Shown: positions 26,056-34,828, numbered from the stretch's first letter. The stretch is 64,000 bases of DNA from Anaerosoma tenue (GCF_023161965.1 NZ_JALNTY010000004.1:1-64000); one strand, 5' to 3'. The notes: generated from the letters alone by a model not told the origin. Translations and numbers: made by a program.

Positions 26056-28101
26056 CTAGACGGCTTCGTCGAGCTCTTCTGCGAATTGGCTATTGTACAG
26101 GTCCGCGTAGAATCCGCCAGCAGCCATCAGGCCGTCGTGCGTGCCCTGCTCCACGATCGCCCCTTCGTTCATCACGAGTATGAGGTCGGCATCGCGGATG
26201 GTGGAGAGCCTGTGGGCTATCACGAAGCTCGTGCGCCCCTTCATCAACCGCTCCATCGCCTCCTGGATGAGCGCTTCGGTGCGCGTGTCCACCGAGCTGG
26301 TCGCCTCATCGAGGATGAGGATCGGCGGGTCGGCCACGAAGGCGCGCGCGATCGTCAGGAGCTGTCGCTGTCCTTGCGAGATGTTGGAGCTGTCGTCGTT
26401 GAGCTCCGTCTCGTAACCGTCGGGGAGGGTGCGGACGAAGTGGTCCACGTGGGCGGCGTCGGCGGCGCGCATCAGTTCGACCTCATCTACCTCGTCACGA
26501 CCGTAGGCGAGGTTCTCACGGATCGTGCCTTTGAACAGCCACGTGTCCTGCAGCACCATGCCGAAGGCCGTGCGCAGGTCGTCGCGCGTCATGTCGCGTG
26601 TATCCACACCGTCGATCAGGATGGCACCGTCCTGCAGCTCGTAGAAGCGCATCAGCAGGTTGACGAGCGTGGTCTTGCCGGCGCCCGTGGGGCCCACGAT
26701 GGCGACCGTCTGCCCCGGCAGGGCCTCGAGGCTGAGGCCTTCTATGAGTCCGGTGTCCTCGGTGTAGCTGAACGTGACGTCCCGGAACTCGACGTGGCCA
26801 CGGACATCCGTGAGGCGTGTCGGAGCGGTGGTCTCGGCCACCTCCTCGGGGGCGTCAAGCAGCTCGAACACGCGCTCGGCCGAAGCGACCGCCGACTGCA
26901 ACACGTTGGCCGCCGATGCGGTCTGGACGATCGGCTGGTTGAACTGCCGCGAGTACTGGATGAACGCCTGGACATCGCCCAGGCTGAGCTGGCCGTTCGC
27001 GACCCTGAGTCCGCCGATGATCGCCACTCCCACGTAGTTCAGGTTGTTGAGGAAGTGGAGCGAGGGATGGATCGTGCTTGAGATGAACTGGGCACGGAAG
27101 GACGCGTCGTACAGCCCCTCGTTCTCGCGGTCGAACACCTCGATGGCCTCGGCTTGTCTGCCGAAGACCTTCACGATGCCGTGACCCGTGAACATCTCCT
27201 CCACGTGTCCGTTGAGGCTCCCCGTACGCTCCCACTGCGCCGCGAACTGCGTGCGGGACCGGCGTGCTATCAGCACCGTCACCACGAGCGAGGCGGGGAT
27301 GACGAGCAGCGATATGGCCGAGAGGAGCGGGCTCACCCAGAGCATCATGCCGAGGACGCCCACGATCGTGAGGACCGAGTTGAGGATCTGCGCGGCCTGC
27401 TGCTGCAGGGTCTGCGCGATGTTGTCGATGTCGTTGGTGACGCGGGAGAGCGTGTCACCGCGGGAGTTCTGGTCGAAGTACGTGAGCGGGAGCCTGGCGA
27501 GCTTCTCGTCGACCTGCTTGCGCATGTTGTAGATGGTCCGCTGGGTAACGCCCGCCATGATGTACGCCTGGCCCCAGCTGAAGGCGGAGGCGAGCAGGTA
27601 GACGCCTGCGAGGATCGACAGCAGTCGCGCCACCATGCCGAAGTCGACGCCTTCGCCCACCGTGACGTCCATGCCGGACAACATGTCCGCGAGCTGCTCG
27701 GCCTGGTCGGCCTCCGAATCCTGGCCGCTCGCCCGTAGCTGTTCGACGCCCGCGCGCAGCATGGCTACCGCTTCTTCGCTGGTGGCGCCTTCGGGGAGCC
27801 GTTCGGCCATCGCGGTGCCGATGACGCCCTCGAACAGCACGTTCGTGGCCGAGCCGAGGATACGCGGCCCCGCTACCATGCCGGCCACGCTCAGCGCGGT
27901 GAGCAGGAACACGAGCACGAGCTTCGTCGCCTCTGGCCTCAGGTAGCCGGCGAGCCGCTTGAGCGATCCCTTGAAGTCCTTGGTGGAGGCGCTGCCGGCC
28001 ATCAGCCCGTGGCCTCCCGGTCCCATCATCGGTCCACGCGGGCCCCGTCCGGGACCGGGGGCGGGAGCGCCGCCGCTCTGTCGCTCGGTGCCGGCGCTCA
28101 T
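26056..28101 (-). CDS. ABC multidrug exporter half-transporter with consensus ATPase site (TM288-like)
   Basis: A 681-residue half-transporter: a Gly/Pro-rich N-terminal extension, six transmembrane helices (about 45-385) and an ATPase domain (420-670). Walker A is GPTGAGKTT, the signature NISQGQRQ, and Walker B ends ILDEATSSVD with the catalytic Glu present. An unusual acidic insertion of about 65 residues lies between helices 1 and 2 (about 85-150). It overlaps the upstream partner gene by 4 bases. Together they resemble the heterodimeric TM287/288 exporter, with this subunit carrying the active site. Confidence 0.9.
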   Translation of the reverse strand: MSAGTERQSGGAPAPGPGRGPRGPMMGPGGHGLMAGSASTKDFKGSLKRLAGYLRPEATKLVLVFLLTALSVAGMVAGPRILGSATNVLFEGVIGTAMAERLPEGATSEEAVAMLRAGVEQLRASGQDSEADQAEQLADMLSGMDVTVGEGVDFGMVARLLSILAGVYLLASAFSWGQAYIMAGVTQRTIYNMRKQVDEKLARLPLTYFDQNSRGDTLSRVTNDIDNIAQTLQQQAAQILNSVLTIVGVLGMMLWVSPLLSAISLLVIPASLVVTVLIARRSRTQFAAQWERTGSLNGHVEEMFTGHGIVKVFGRQAEAIEVFDRENEGLYDASFRAQFISSTIHPSLHFLNNLNYVGVAIIGGLRVANGQLSLGDVQAFIQYSRQFNQPIVQTASAANVLQSAVASAERVFELLDAPEEVAETTAPTRLTDVRGHVEFRDVTFSYTEDTGLIEGLSLEALPGQTVAIVGPTGAGKTTLVNLLMRFYELQDGAILIDGVDTRDMTRDDLRTAFGMVLQDTWLFKGTIRENLAYGRDEVDEVELMRAADAAHVDHFVRTLPDGYETELNDDSSNISQGQRQLLTIARAFVADPPILILDEATSSVDTRTEALIQEAMERLMKGRTSFVIAHRLSTIRDADLILVMNEGAIVEQGTHDGLMAAGGFYADLYNSQFAEELDEAV

Positions 28102-29822
28102 GCGACCTCCTCCTCGGTCATCTGGCTACTGACGATCTCACCGTAGGTGGGGCAGCAGCCAAGGAGCTGGTCATGGGTGCCCATGCCTACCACGCGGCCC
28201 TCCTCGAGAACGACGATGAGGTCCGCGTGCATGATCGTGCTGACGCGCTGCGCCACGATGATGACCGTCGCGTCGGCTGTGTCGCGGGAGAGCGCAGCGC
28301 GCAGCGCCGCGTCCGTCTTGAAGTCGAGCGCGGAGAAGCTGTCGTCGAAGACGTAGACCGACGGGCGCTTGACGAGCGCCCGCGCGATGGCCAGGCGCTG
28401 GCGCTGGCCGCCGGAGACGTTGGTGCCCCCCTGCGTGATCGGGGCGTCGAGACCGTCCTCGAGCGCGGCGACGAACCCCTTGCCCTGCGCGATCCCCAGT
28501 GCGTGCCAGAGTTCCTCGTCGGTGGCCTCATCGCGTCCGTACCTGAGGTTGCTCGCCACCGTCCCGCTGAACAGGAACGCCTTCTGCGGGATGAACCCGA
28601 TGCGCCGCCACAACTCGGCCTGCGCCATGTCGCGCACGTCGACGCCATCCACCAGGAGCTGACCGCCGGTGACGTCGTAGAAGCGCGGGATCAGGTTGAC
28701 GAGCGTGGACTTGCCGCTGCCGGTGCTTCCCACGATGGCGGTCGTCTTGCCTGGCTCGGCGGTGAACGACACGCCCGCGAGCACGGGCGCCTCGGCCCCC
28801 GGATACCGGAACTCGACGTCGCGGAACTCCACGACGCCCCGGTCGGTCGTCGGCACGAGCGGCTCAGCGGGGTCGGCGAGCCCGCTCTGAGTGTCGAGGA
28901 CCTCGTTGATGCGCTCGGCCGAAGCCGCCGCCCGCGGGACCATCACGAACATGAACGCGGCCATCATCACCGACATCAGGATCTGCATGATGTATGTCAG
29001 GAAGGCTGTGAGGTTGCCGATCGGCATCGCGCCGCTGTCGATGCGCAGCCCGCCGAACCACATCGTGGCCACGAGCGTCAGGTTCATGATCGCCATGACC
29101 GCTGGCATCATCAGCGCGAAGAGTCGGCCTACCGCGAGCATGGTCTCGGAGAGCTCGCGGTTGGCCACGTCGAAGCGCTGTTCTTCGTAGCGCGTGCGGA
29201 CGAAGGCGCGGATCACGCGGATACCCGCGAGCTTCTCACGCATCACCTGGTTCACGCGGTCGACGCGCTTCTGCATGGTCTTGAACAACGGCATCGCGTT
29301 GCGCGCGAGGAATCCCAGAACGACCGCGAGAAGCGGGATCACCACCACGATGATGAGGGAGAGGGGGGCGTCCTGCCGAATGGCCATGATCACGCCTCCC
29401 ACCGCCATGAACGGCGCCATCACCATGACGTTGAGCCCCATGACCACGAGCATCTGGATCTGCTGGACGTCGTTCGTGGTGCGCGTGATGAGCGATGGCG
29501 CGCCGAAGCGGTTCATCTCGGCCAGGGAGAAGCTCTGCACGGTGCGGAAGATGTCATGCCGCAGATCGCGGCCGAACGCCATCGCGGTGCGCGCGCCCCA
29601 GTAGACGCTGATGATGGAGATCACGCCCAGGACGAGCGCCACGCCGAGCATCACCGCGCCTTCGCGCATGATGAACGCCGTGTCTCCCTTGGCGACGCCG
29701 TCGTTGATGATGTTCGCGTTGAGGTCGGGGAGGTAGAGGTTGGCGAGCGCCTGAAGCAGCACCAACGCCATCACCAGCACGATCTGCGCGCGGTACGGCC
29801 TGAGGAATCTGACAAGCCTCAT
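28098..29822 (-). CDS. ABC multidrug exporter half-transporter with degenerate ATPase site (TM287-like)
   Basis: A 574-residue half-transporter with six transmembrane helices (10-310) and an ATPase domain (335-560). Walker A is GSTGSGKST and the signature NVSGGQRQR, but Walker B reads VYVFDDSFSALD: Asp replaces the catalytic Glu, the hallmark of the degenerate-site partner in TM287/288-type heterodimers. The start is ATG 29822, which overlaps the MarR gene stop (ATGA), although the frame is open far upstream through that gene. Confidence 0.9.
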   Translation of the reverse strand: MRLVRFLRPYRAQIVLVMALVLLQALANLYLPDLNANIINDGVAKGDTAFIMREGAVMLGVALVLGVISIISVYWGARTAMAFGRDLRHDIFRTVQSFSLAEMNRFGAPSLITRTTNDVQQIQMLVVMGLNVMVMAPFMAVGGVIMAIRQDAPLSLIIVVVIPLLAVVLGFLARNAMPLFKTMQKRVDRVNQVMREKLAGIRVIRAFVRTRYEEQRFDVANRELSETMLAVGRLFALMMPAVMAIMNLTLVATMWFGGLRIDSGAMPIGNLTAFLTYIMQILMSVMMAAFMFVMVPRAAASAERINEVLDTQSGLADPAEPLVPTTDRGVVEFRDVEFRYPGAEAPVLAGVSFTAEPGKTTAIVGSTGSGKSTLVNLIPRFYDVTGGQLLVDGVDVRDMAQAELWRRIGFIPQKAFLFSGTVASNLRYGRDEATDEELWHALGIAQGKGFVAALEDGLDAPITQGGTNVSGGQRQRLAIARALVKRPSVYVFDDSFSALDFKTDAALRAALSRDTADATVIIVAQRVSTIMHADLIVVLEEGRVVGMGTHDQLLGCCPTYGEIVSSQMTEEEVA

Positions 29823-30337
29823 GAACGGCCCCCTTCTATCTCTCGGAGCTGTTGGACGGCGTGCTCGTTGAGGAGCGAGAGCAGACGCAGCAGTTCGTGT
29901 CGGTCGTCCTCCTGCAGCCGGCCGATGGTCGTCATGATCACGTCCGCGTGCACCATCCGCATGCGCCCGGCCAGCTCCAGGCCGCGTGGCGTGAGATGCA
30001 CCCGCGTCACTCGCTGGTCGTGCTCGTCGGTGCGACGCTCGATGGCTCCGGCCGTCTCCATACGCTGCAGCATCGTGGTGACTGTGGGACGTGACACATG
30101 GAGCACGTCGGCAAGCTCGCTCGGGCTCATGCCGTCGTGATGCGAGAGGGCCAGGAGGCAGCCGGCCTGGCCGGGATGCGACTCCTCGCCTGACAGGCTC
30201 ATGGCCATGAGATGGCGGTTGAGCACCATCGAACGCTTGAACGCCTTGAAGACGTCCATGGAAAGGGGGTCGACGCCTTCGAGTCCCACGCTGAACGGAT
30301 CGTGGGGCGGATGGTGGGGATGCATGTGATGCGTCAT
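29819..30337 (-). CDS. MarR family repressor of the ABC exporter operon
   Basis: A 172-residue MarR regulator. The N-terminus is His/Pro-rich (HHMHPHHPPHDP), a possible metal-binding tail. The winged helix-turn-helix spans about 60-130 (SPSELADVLHVSRPTVTTMLQRME; wing DEHDQRVTRVHLT). The stop overlaps the first ABC gene by 4 bases. Two matching palindromes lie just upstream, so it should repress its own exporter operon until a toxic ligand binds. Confidence 0.9.
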   Translation of the reverse strand: MTHHMHPHHPPHDPFSVGLEGVDPLSMDVFKAFKRSMVLNRHLMAMSLSGEESHPGQAGCLLALSHHDGMSPSELADVLHVSRPTVTTMLQRMETAGAIERRTDEHDQRVTRVHLTPRGLELAGRMRMVHADVIMTTIGRLQEDDRHELLRLLSLLNEHAVQQLREIEGGRS

Positions 30338-30375
30338 GGGGGCTCCCGTGTGGCTGTCGTGCGGCGTGCATATGG

Positions 30376-30402
30376 TTAGGTGACTAATAGTTAGGGCGCT
30401 AA
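30376..30402. promoter_or_regulatory. Two tandem TTAG-N4-CTAA operators for the MarR-ABC operon
   Basis: Two perfect palindromes, TTAGGTGACTAA (30376-30387) and TTAGGGCGCTAA (30391-30402), are centred 15 bp apart, 38-65 bases upstream of the MarR start codon. The second overlaps the proposed -10 box. Their A/T richness contrasts with the surrounding DNA. Confidence 0.7.
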
Positions 30403-30429
30403 TCTAACCTCTCACGGGATCCGGCGCAA
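30401..30429 (-). promoter_or_regulatory. Promoter of the MarR-ABC operon
   Basis: On the minus strand, a -35 box TTGCGC (30429-30424) and a -10 box TAGATT (30406-30401) are separated by 17 bases. The TTAG-N4-CTAA operators cover the -10 box and the start region. Confidence 0.5.
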
Positions 30430-30452
30430 GGCGCGGAGGGTGACGGCTGCGT

Positions 30453-30458
30453 TACACT
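30453..30458 (+). promoter_or_regulatory. Possible -10 box of the YqeY gene
   Basis: TACACT at 30453-30458, 39 bases before the start codon, matches a TAYRCT element repeated before several genes in this window. No convincing -35 box is visible. Confidence 0.3.
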
Positions 30459-30496
30459 CGCAGGAGCTGTCTGATCCGCTCTGTGAAGGGACCATC

Positions 30497-30940
30497 ATGG
30501 ACAGGGAGTTCATCGCATCCGAGATCACCGCCGCTCTGCGCGCGCACGACAAGCCGCGTCTCTCGATCCTCCGCCAGGTGAAGAACGAGATCGACATCAA
30601 GGAGAAGGAAGAGCGTCGCGAACTCACGCCCGAGGAGGTCGTGTCGGCACTCAAGAAGGTTCTCAAGCAGACGGGCGAGACGCTTGAGGGGTCGATCAAG
30701 GTCGGCACGGATGAAGAGCGTTCAGCCCTGCTCGCCGGTCAGGTGGCGATCCTTGAGGGATACCTTCCGGAGCAGGTCACGGGCGAGGCGCTGGAAGCGG
30801 TGGTCGCGCGCGTGCTCGAGGCCGAGGGTATCACCGAGAAGCGGGAGATGGGCCGCGCGATCGGGCTTGTGAGCGCCGAGTGCGGCGGGAACTGTGACAA
30901 GGCCGAGGTGGCGCGCATCGTCGGCGGAAGGCTCGGGTGA
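30497..30940 (+). CDS. GatB/YqeY domain protein
   Basis: A 147-residue stand-alone GatB/YqeY domain. The sequence runs through the typical helical pattern: 'ALRAHDKPRLSILRQVKNEIDIKE', 'LKKVLKQ', 'ILEGYLPEQ' and the final 'DKAEVARIVGGRLG' tail. The family is related to the tail of the amidotransferase subunit GatB and is thought to bind tRNA, but its function as a free protein is not settled. It is followed 4 bases later by a glyoxalase-fold gene. Confidence 0.9.
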   Translation: MDREFIASEITAALRAHDKPRLSILRQVKNEIDIKEKEERRELTPEEVVSALKKVLKQTGETLEGSIKVGTDEERSALLAGQVAILEGYLPEQVTGEALEAVVARVLEAEGITEKREMGRAIGLVSAECGGNCDKAEVARIVGGRLG

Positions 30941-30944
30941 TCGC

Positions 30945-31322
30945 ATGGACCTCGTGGCGGATCACGTAGGCATCGTGGTGAGCGATCTGGAGCGATCCAA
31001 GTCGTTCTACCGCGCTCTCGGCTTCACCGACGGCGACGAGCGGGTGATGGCCGACAAGACGCTTTCGTTCATGCACCTCGGCGATCTGGCGATCGAGCTC
31101 TTCGCGTACGACGACACTGTGCCGGCACACGAACTGCCCGAGCGCATGCTCGGCTTCAAGCACCTCGCGTTCGAGACGCAGGACATCGACGCCGCCTACG
31201 AGGAGTTGCGCCGGGCGGGCGTCATCGGCGAGGACATAGCCATACGCGAGATGCCCGGAGGGTGGCGGCTGTTGTTCTTCCCGGACCCTGATGGGATGGA
31301 GATCGAGCTCAAACAGGCGTGA
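30945..31322 (+). CDS. VOC (glyoxalase/bleomycin resistance) family protein
   Basis: A 125-residue VOC protein with two beta-alpha-beta-beta-beta units: VADHVGIVVSDLERSKSFYRALGF at the start and KHLAFETQDIDAAYEELR in the middle, ending FFPDPDGMEIELKQ. The His6-like, Glu and final Glu residues could bind a divalent metal as in glyoxalase I or methylmalonyl-CoA epimerase. The substrate is unknown. The start is ATG 30945, 5 bases after the YqeY stop. Confidence 0.87.
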   Translation: MDLVADHVGIVVSDLERSKSFYRALGFTDGDERVMADKTLSFMHLGDLAIELFAYDDTVPAHELPERMLGFKHLAFETQDIDAAYEELRRAGVIGEDIAIREMPGGWRLLFFPDPDGMEIELKQA

Positions 31323-31327
31323 CGGCC

Positions 31328-31353
31328 GACGGCCGTCCCATCGGGTGGCCGTC
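31328..31353. terminator. Candidate bidirectional terminator hairpin
   Basis: GACGGCC (31328-31334) pairs with GGCCGTC (31347-31353) in the gap between the convergent VOC and membrane protein genes. There is no U-tract. Confidence 0.35.
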
Positions 31354-31361
31354 TGCGGCTC

Positions 31362-31847
31362 TCAGCCCGTGACGGCGCCGTTCCGCGAGCGGCCGAACAC
31401 GGCATGCCAGAAGACGCGGTCGGCAAGCAGCAACGCCGCGCCCACGCCCAGGTAGATCGCGCCGAGGATCCCCGCCCCGATCTGATCGGGAGCCACAACG
31501 AGCCGACGGAGCGCCATCCCGCCGCCCATCATGAGTGCGACGAAACCCCAGGAGCGGAGCGAGAAGAAGCCCGGCAGCCATGCCCGGCCCCGCCCGCGGA
31601 TGCGCTCCACGGCACGCTCGGCCACCCCCTCGAGCATGTATCGCGACTTGATGACGCCGAGGGCGAGGCCGGCGGCGAGCGCCCAGGCGTGCCAGGAGCG
31701 GCCCTGGATGTATCCGGCGCCGCGGACGAGCAGGATGCTGGCCCCGATCAGCCACATGACCGCTCCCGCCACGAGCTGCATGCGCACGCCGGCCAGCGGC
31801 CAGAGCGGTCGCCGTGCCAGCGGTTCGTTCTCGCGGTGCCCGGTCAT
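31362..31847 (-). CDS. Hypothetical membrane protein, 161 residues
   Basis: An integral membrane protein with four predicted helices (about 25-45, 55-73, 95-115, 125-150) and Arg-rich cytoplasmic loops (MLEGVAERAVERIRGRGR). No family was recognised. The start is ATG 31847 (MTGHREN) with ggaaagg upstream; the frame is open to 31967. It is divergent from the arginine deiminase gene with 110 bases between. Confidence 0.68.
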   Translation of the reverse strand: MTGHRENEPLARRPLWPLAGVRMQLVAGAVMWLIGASILLVRGAGYIQGRSWHAWALAAGLALGVIKSRYMLEGVAERAVERIRGRGRAWLPGFFSLRSWGFVALMMGGGMALRRLVVAPDQIGAGILGAIYLGVGAALLLADRVFWHAVFGRSRNGAVTG

Positions 31848-31957
31848 GCGGTGCCTTTCCAAAGCGGCGTACCCGGCGTCGAGGTGCAAGCCCGATGCCA
31901 GCAGCCACGCCTCGTGGCATAGTAACCGAGGAAGACCGTTTCGCCGAGGAGGTCGTG

Positions 31958-33232
31958 ATGGAGCCACTCGTACCGGGCGTCTACTCCGAGGTCGGCAGGT
32001 TGCGCACCGTGCTCGTCCACCGGCCGGGGGTCGCGCTCGAGCGGCTCACACCCGAGAACCGTGCCGACTTCCTCTTCGACGACGTAGTGTGGGTGGAGCG
32101 CGCCGCCGCCGAGCACGATGCGTTCGTGGAGCTGCTGCGGTCGCGGGACGTCGAGGTGCTCTATCTGCAGCAGATGCTCGCCGATGCGCTCGAGGCCTCC
32201 GCCGAGGCTCGTGACGAGGCTGTCTCGAGCGCGGTCTCCTCGTATACCGTGGGCCTCTCGCTCGTCTCCGAGCTTCGCTCGTACCTCCGGCAGCTGGACC
32301 CCGCCCGGCTGGCCGAGGTGCTCGTGGGCGGGCTGCTCGGCTCGGAGATCGAGGGTGTGGACCTGGCGTCGTTGCGGAGACGGTCGCTCGGCGCGGTCCT
32401 CGCAGACCCGGACAGCTTCGTGCTGCCCCCGCTGCCGAACACCATCTTCACCCGTGACTCGAGCGCCTGGCTGTACGGCGGCGTGGTGCTTCCGCCGCTC
32501 TTCTGGGCGGCCCGGCGCATGGAGGTCGTCCTCGTCTCACTGATCTACCGGTTCCACCCGCGGTTCGTCCCGGCGGGGTTCCGGTTCTGGTATCCGCCGT
32601 CCGGGGACACGGCCCGTTTCCCGCTCGAGGACTTCAGCCAGGGGTCGTCGCTCGAAGGCGGGGACGTGATGCCCATCGGTAACGGGACGGTCCTGATAGG
32701 CCTGGGCGAGCGCTCTACAGGGCGCATGGTGGAGCATGTCGCCTCGGCGCTGTTCGAGGCGGGCGAAGCCGAGCGTGTCATCGTCTGCCGCATGACCCAG
32801 CAGCGCGCGTACATGCACCTGGACACGGTGCTTACCTTCGTGGACCACGACGCCGTGACGATCTTCCCGCCGGTCATCGACGATATGCAGGTCTTCAGCG
32901 TGCGACCGGGCTCCCGTCCCGACGAGTTCGAGGTAGCCGAGGAGACCGGCGTGCTCGAGGCGTGCGCCGACGCGCTCGGCGTGGCGCGTGTCCGAACGAT
33001 AGAGACGGGTGGCGACCGGTTCCAGTCGGCGCGGGAGCAGTGGGACGACGCGAACAACGTGGTCGCGCTCGAGCCCGGCGTGGTGGTGGCGTACTCCAAG
33101 AACGTGCACACCAACGCGAAGCTTCGCGCCGCGGGGATCGAGGTCCTCGAGATCGAGGGGTCCGAGCTGGGCAAGGGCAGGGGCGGAGGACACTGCATGA
33201 CGTGTCCTATCGTCCGCGACGCGGTGAGGTGA
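31958..33232 (+). CDS. arcA: Arginine deiminase
   Basis: A 424-residue arginine deiminase that converts arginine to citrulline and ammonia. The family landmarks are SEVGRLRTVLVHRPG at the N-terminus, NTIFTRDSS, LEGGDVMPIGN, MHLDTVLTFVD and the catalytic Cys413 in GGGHCMTCPI. The length is typical (about 410-420). The start is ATG 31958 with gaggagg upstream. No ornithine carbamoyltransferase or carbamate kinase gene is nearby, so the usual arc operon is not present here. A nitroreductase-type gene follows 5 bases after the stop. Confidence 0.93.
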   Translation: MEPLVPGVYSEVGRLRTVLVHRPGVALERLTPENRADFLFDDVVWVERAAAEHDAFVELLRSRDVEVLYLQQMLADALEASAEARDEAVSSAVSSYTVGLSLVSELRSYLRQLDPARLAEVLVGGLLGSEIEGVDLASLRRRSLGAVLADPDSFVLPPLPNTIFTRDSSAWLYGGVVLPPLFWAARRMEVVLVSLIYRFHPRFVPAGFRFWYPPSGDTARFPLEDFSQGSSLEGGDVMPIGNGTVLIGLGERSTGRMVEHVASALFEAGEAERVIVCRMTQQRAYMHLDTVLTFVDHDAVTIFPPVIDDMQVFSVRPGSRPDEFEVAEETGVLEACADALGVARVRTIETGGDRFQSAREQWDDANNVVALEPGVVVAYSKNVHTNAKLRAAGIEVLEIEGSELGKGRGGGHCMTCPIVRDAVR

Positions 33233-33237
33233 GCGGG

Positions 33238-34035
33238 ATGGATGTCACGAAGCCGGGACCCCTCACGAACCCGACCCTGGAAGTGATCGCGCGGCGCTCT
33301 TCCACGCGGACCTACGACCCCGCTCCGCTCACGGCCGATGAGCGGCAGGCGATCCTGCACGCCGCGCTCCGCGCGCCGACGGCGGGCAACATGGTGCTCT
33401 ACTCGGTCATCGATGTGGAGGGCGCGGCGGTCAAGGAGCGTCTCGCGACCCTCTGCGACGACCAGCCCTTCATCGCCACGGCGCCGTGGGTGCTCCTGTT
33501 CGTGGCCGACTGGCAGAAGTGGACCGATCTGTTCGCGGCAAGCCCGGTCGCCGAGGTGGATGCCGAGGCGCACAGGTCGGCCGTGGGACCCGGCGACCTC
33601 ATGCTGGCGTGCGCCGACGCGATCATCGCGGCGCAGACGGCCGTGATCGCCGCCGAGTCGCTCGGCATCGGATCGTGCTACATCGGCGACATCATCGAGA
33701 ACGGCGAGGAAGTCGCCGACCTGCTGGAGCTTCCGGCCCATACGTTCCCCGCGGCGATGGTGTGCTTCGGGCGACCGCGCAAGCGCCGGGAGCCCATCGG
33801 CCGCTATGGGCGGAATCTCATCCACCGCTACCGGCGCATGACGGACGCCGAGGTCGCCGAGGTCGCCGAGGCCACCCGCGAACTGGGTGAGATGCACGCG
33901 CCGTCGGGACTTCCGGCAGGTGTGACCGACTACGCCCAGGCGGTCTACCGCCGCAAGTTCGCATCATCGTTCATGGCCGAGATGAACCGCTCGGCGGCGT
34001 GGTGGATCGATCGCTGGATGCACGGCGAGCGGTGA
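33238..34035 (+). CDS. Nitroreductase family protein
   Basis: A 265-residue flavoprotein of the nitroreductase fold. The FMN-phosphate contact region is RRSSTRTYDP at residues 18-28, with RAPTAGNM near residue 45 and the SLGIGSCYIGDI segment near 140 typical of the family. The C-terminal extension (about 195-265) is longer than in simple nitroreductases and is helical and basic. Substrate unknown. It is probably co-transcribed with arginine deiminase. Confidence 0.88.
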   Translation: MDVTKPGPLTNPTLEVIARRSSTRTYDPAPLTADERQAILHAALRAPTAGNMVLYSVIDVEGAAVKERLATLCDDQPFIATAPWVLLFVADWQKWTDLFAASPVAEVDAEAHRSAVGPGDLMLACADAIIAAQTAVIAAESLGIGSCYIGDIIENGEEVADLLELPAHTFPAAMVCFGRPRKRREPIGRYGRNLIHRYRRMTDAEVAEVAEATRELGEMHAPSGLPAGVTDYAQAVYRRKFASSFMAEMNRSAAWWIDRWMHGER

Positions 34036-34045
34036 GCCGCGGCCG

Positions 34046-34708
34046 TCACTGGACGATGAGCACGCCCTCGTTGCCGCCGCCGCTGCACATGATCTCGTAC
34101 GTGCCCGGTTCGAGAGCCGCGAGCTCGATGGTCCCGCCGTCGATGATCTCCGCCGAGGCGCCCAGGGCCGGGAGGGCGACCGTGGTCCGGCACTCCGTGC
34201 CCGGACCGAACGTCATGGTCAGCGGCAGACCCGCCCGGGCGCTGATGATGTTCGGGACGAGCCCCGAGCCGTTGTCGGATATCGTGATGCTCTGCGCGGC
34301 TCCGTCGGCGGAGACCTCTGCCGGTGTCGCGTCCGCGGCCGTAGGCCGGGTGTACCCCGCCGCCGCCAGCGTGCGCTGAATCTCAGCCGGATCGAGGCGC
34401 GCGGGGTCGTACGCCACGCTGACAACCAGCGTCTCGGTGTCGAGCGTGGCCGATGCCGCTCCCTGAACGCCGGCGAGGGCATCGAAGATGTGCGCCGACT
34501 CGTGAGCGGCATCCGAGCCCTCGAGCAGTCTCACGGGGATGTCGGTGGTCGCCGCGGCTTCCGCCTCCGAGATGATGTAGGTAATCTTCGCACCCTCGGT
34601 CTTGGTGGTGCCGGGGGCGTTGGCCGACAGCGCGTTGGCTATCACGAACGCGACGCCGACGATCAGCACGGCGGATATGGCGAGGATGGTACGGGGTGTC
34701 GGTCTCAT
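34046..34708 (-). CDS. Exported protein with HMA-like and cupredoxin-like domains
   Basis: A 220-residue protein anchored or exported by an N-terminal helix (residues 7-28). The middle (about 55-125) resembles a heavy-metal-associated domain in size and pattern (VRLLEGSDAAHES..ALAGVQGAASATLDTETLVVSVAYDPARLDPAEIQRTLAAAGY) but lacks the CxxC metal motif. The C-terminal part (140-220) looks like a cupredoxin_1-type barrel (AGLPLTMTFGPGTECRTTVALP ... LEPGTYEIMCSGG) with two Cys and a Met that could bind copper. Function is unknown. The start is ATG 34708 with TGGAG 5 bases upstream. Confidence 0.72.
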   Translation of the reverse strand: MRPTPRTILAISAVLIVGVAFVIANALSANAPGTTKTEGAKITYIISEAEAAATTDIPVRLLEGSDAAHESAHIFDALAGVQGAASATLDTETLVVSVAYDPARLDPAEIQRTLAAAGYTRPTAADATPAEVSADGAAQSITISDNGSGLVPNIISARAGLPLTMTFGPGTECRTTVALPALGASAEIIDGGTIELAALEPGTYEIMCSGGGNEGVLIVQ

Positions 34709-34828
34709 TGCGGCTCCAGGGTCGTGAGGCGGGCACCGTTCTGTCGATGGATAGCACACGCTGTGCCAGAGCAGAGCCGTGAGACCGGTTAGGGGAGGGT
34801 CGGCATGGGGTATACTTGTTGCGTTAAA

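Noticed and set aside
28173-30140. 655-codon plus-strand frame opposite the ABC exporter and MarR genes
   Set aside because: The peptide is a low-complexity mix of His, Asp and Arg, an antisense shadow of two well-supported genes.
28098-30371. ABC subunit with a 183-residue N-terminal extension
   Set aside because: The extension lies entirely across the MarR gene in another frame; ATG 29822 gives the standard half-transporter length and an ATGA overlap.
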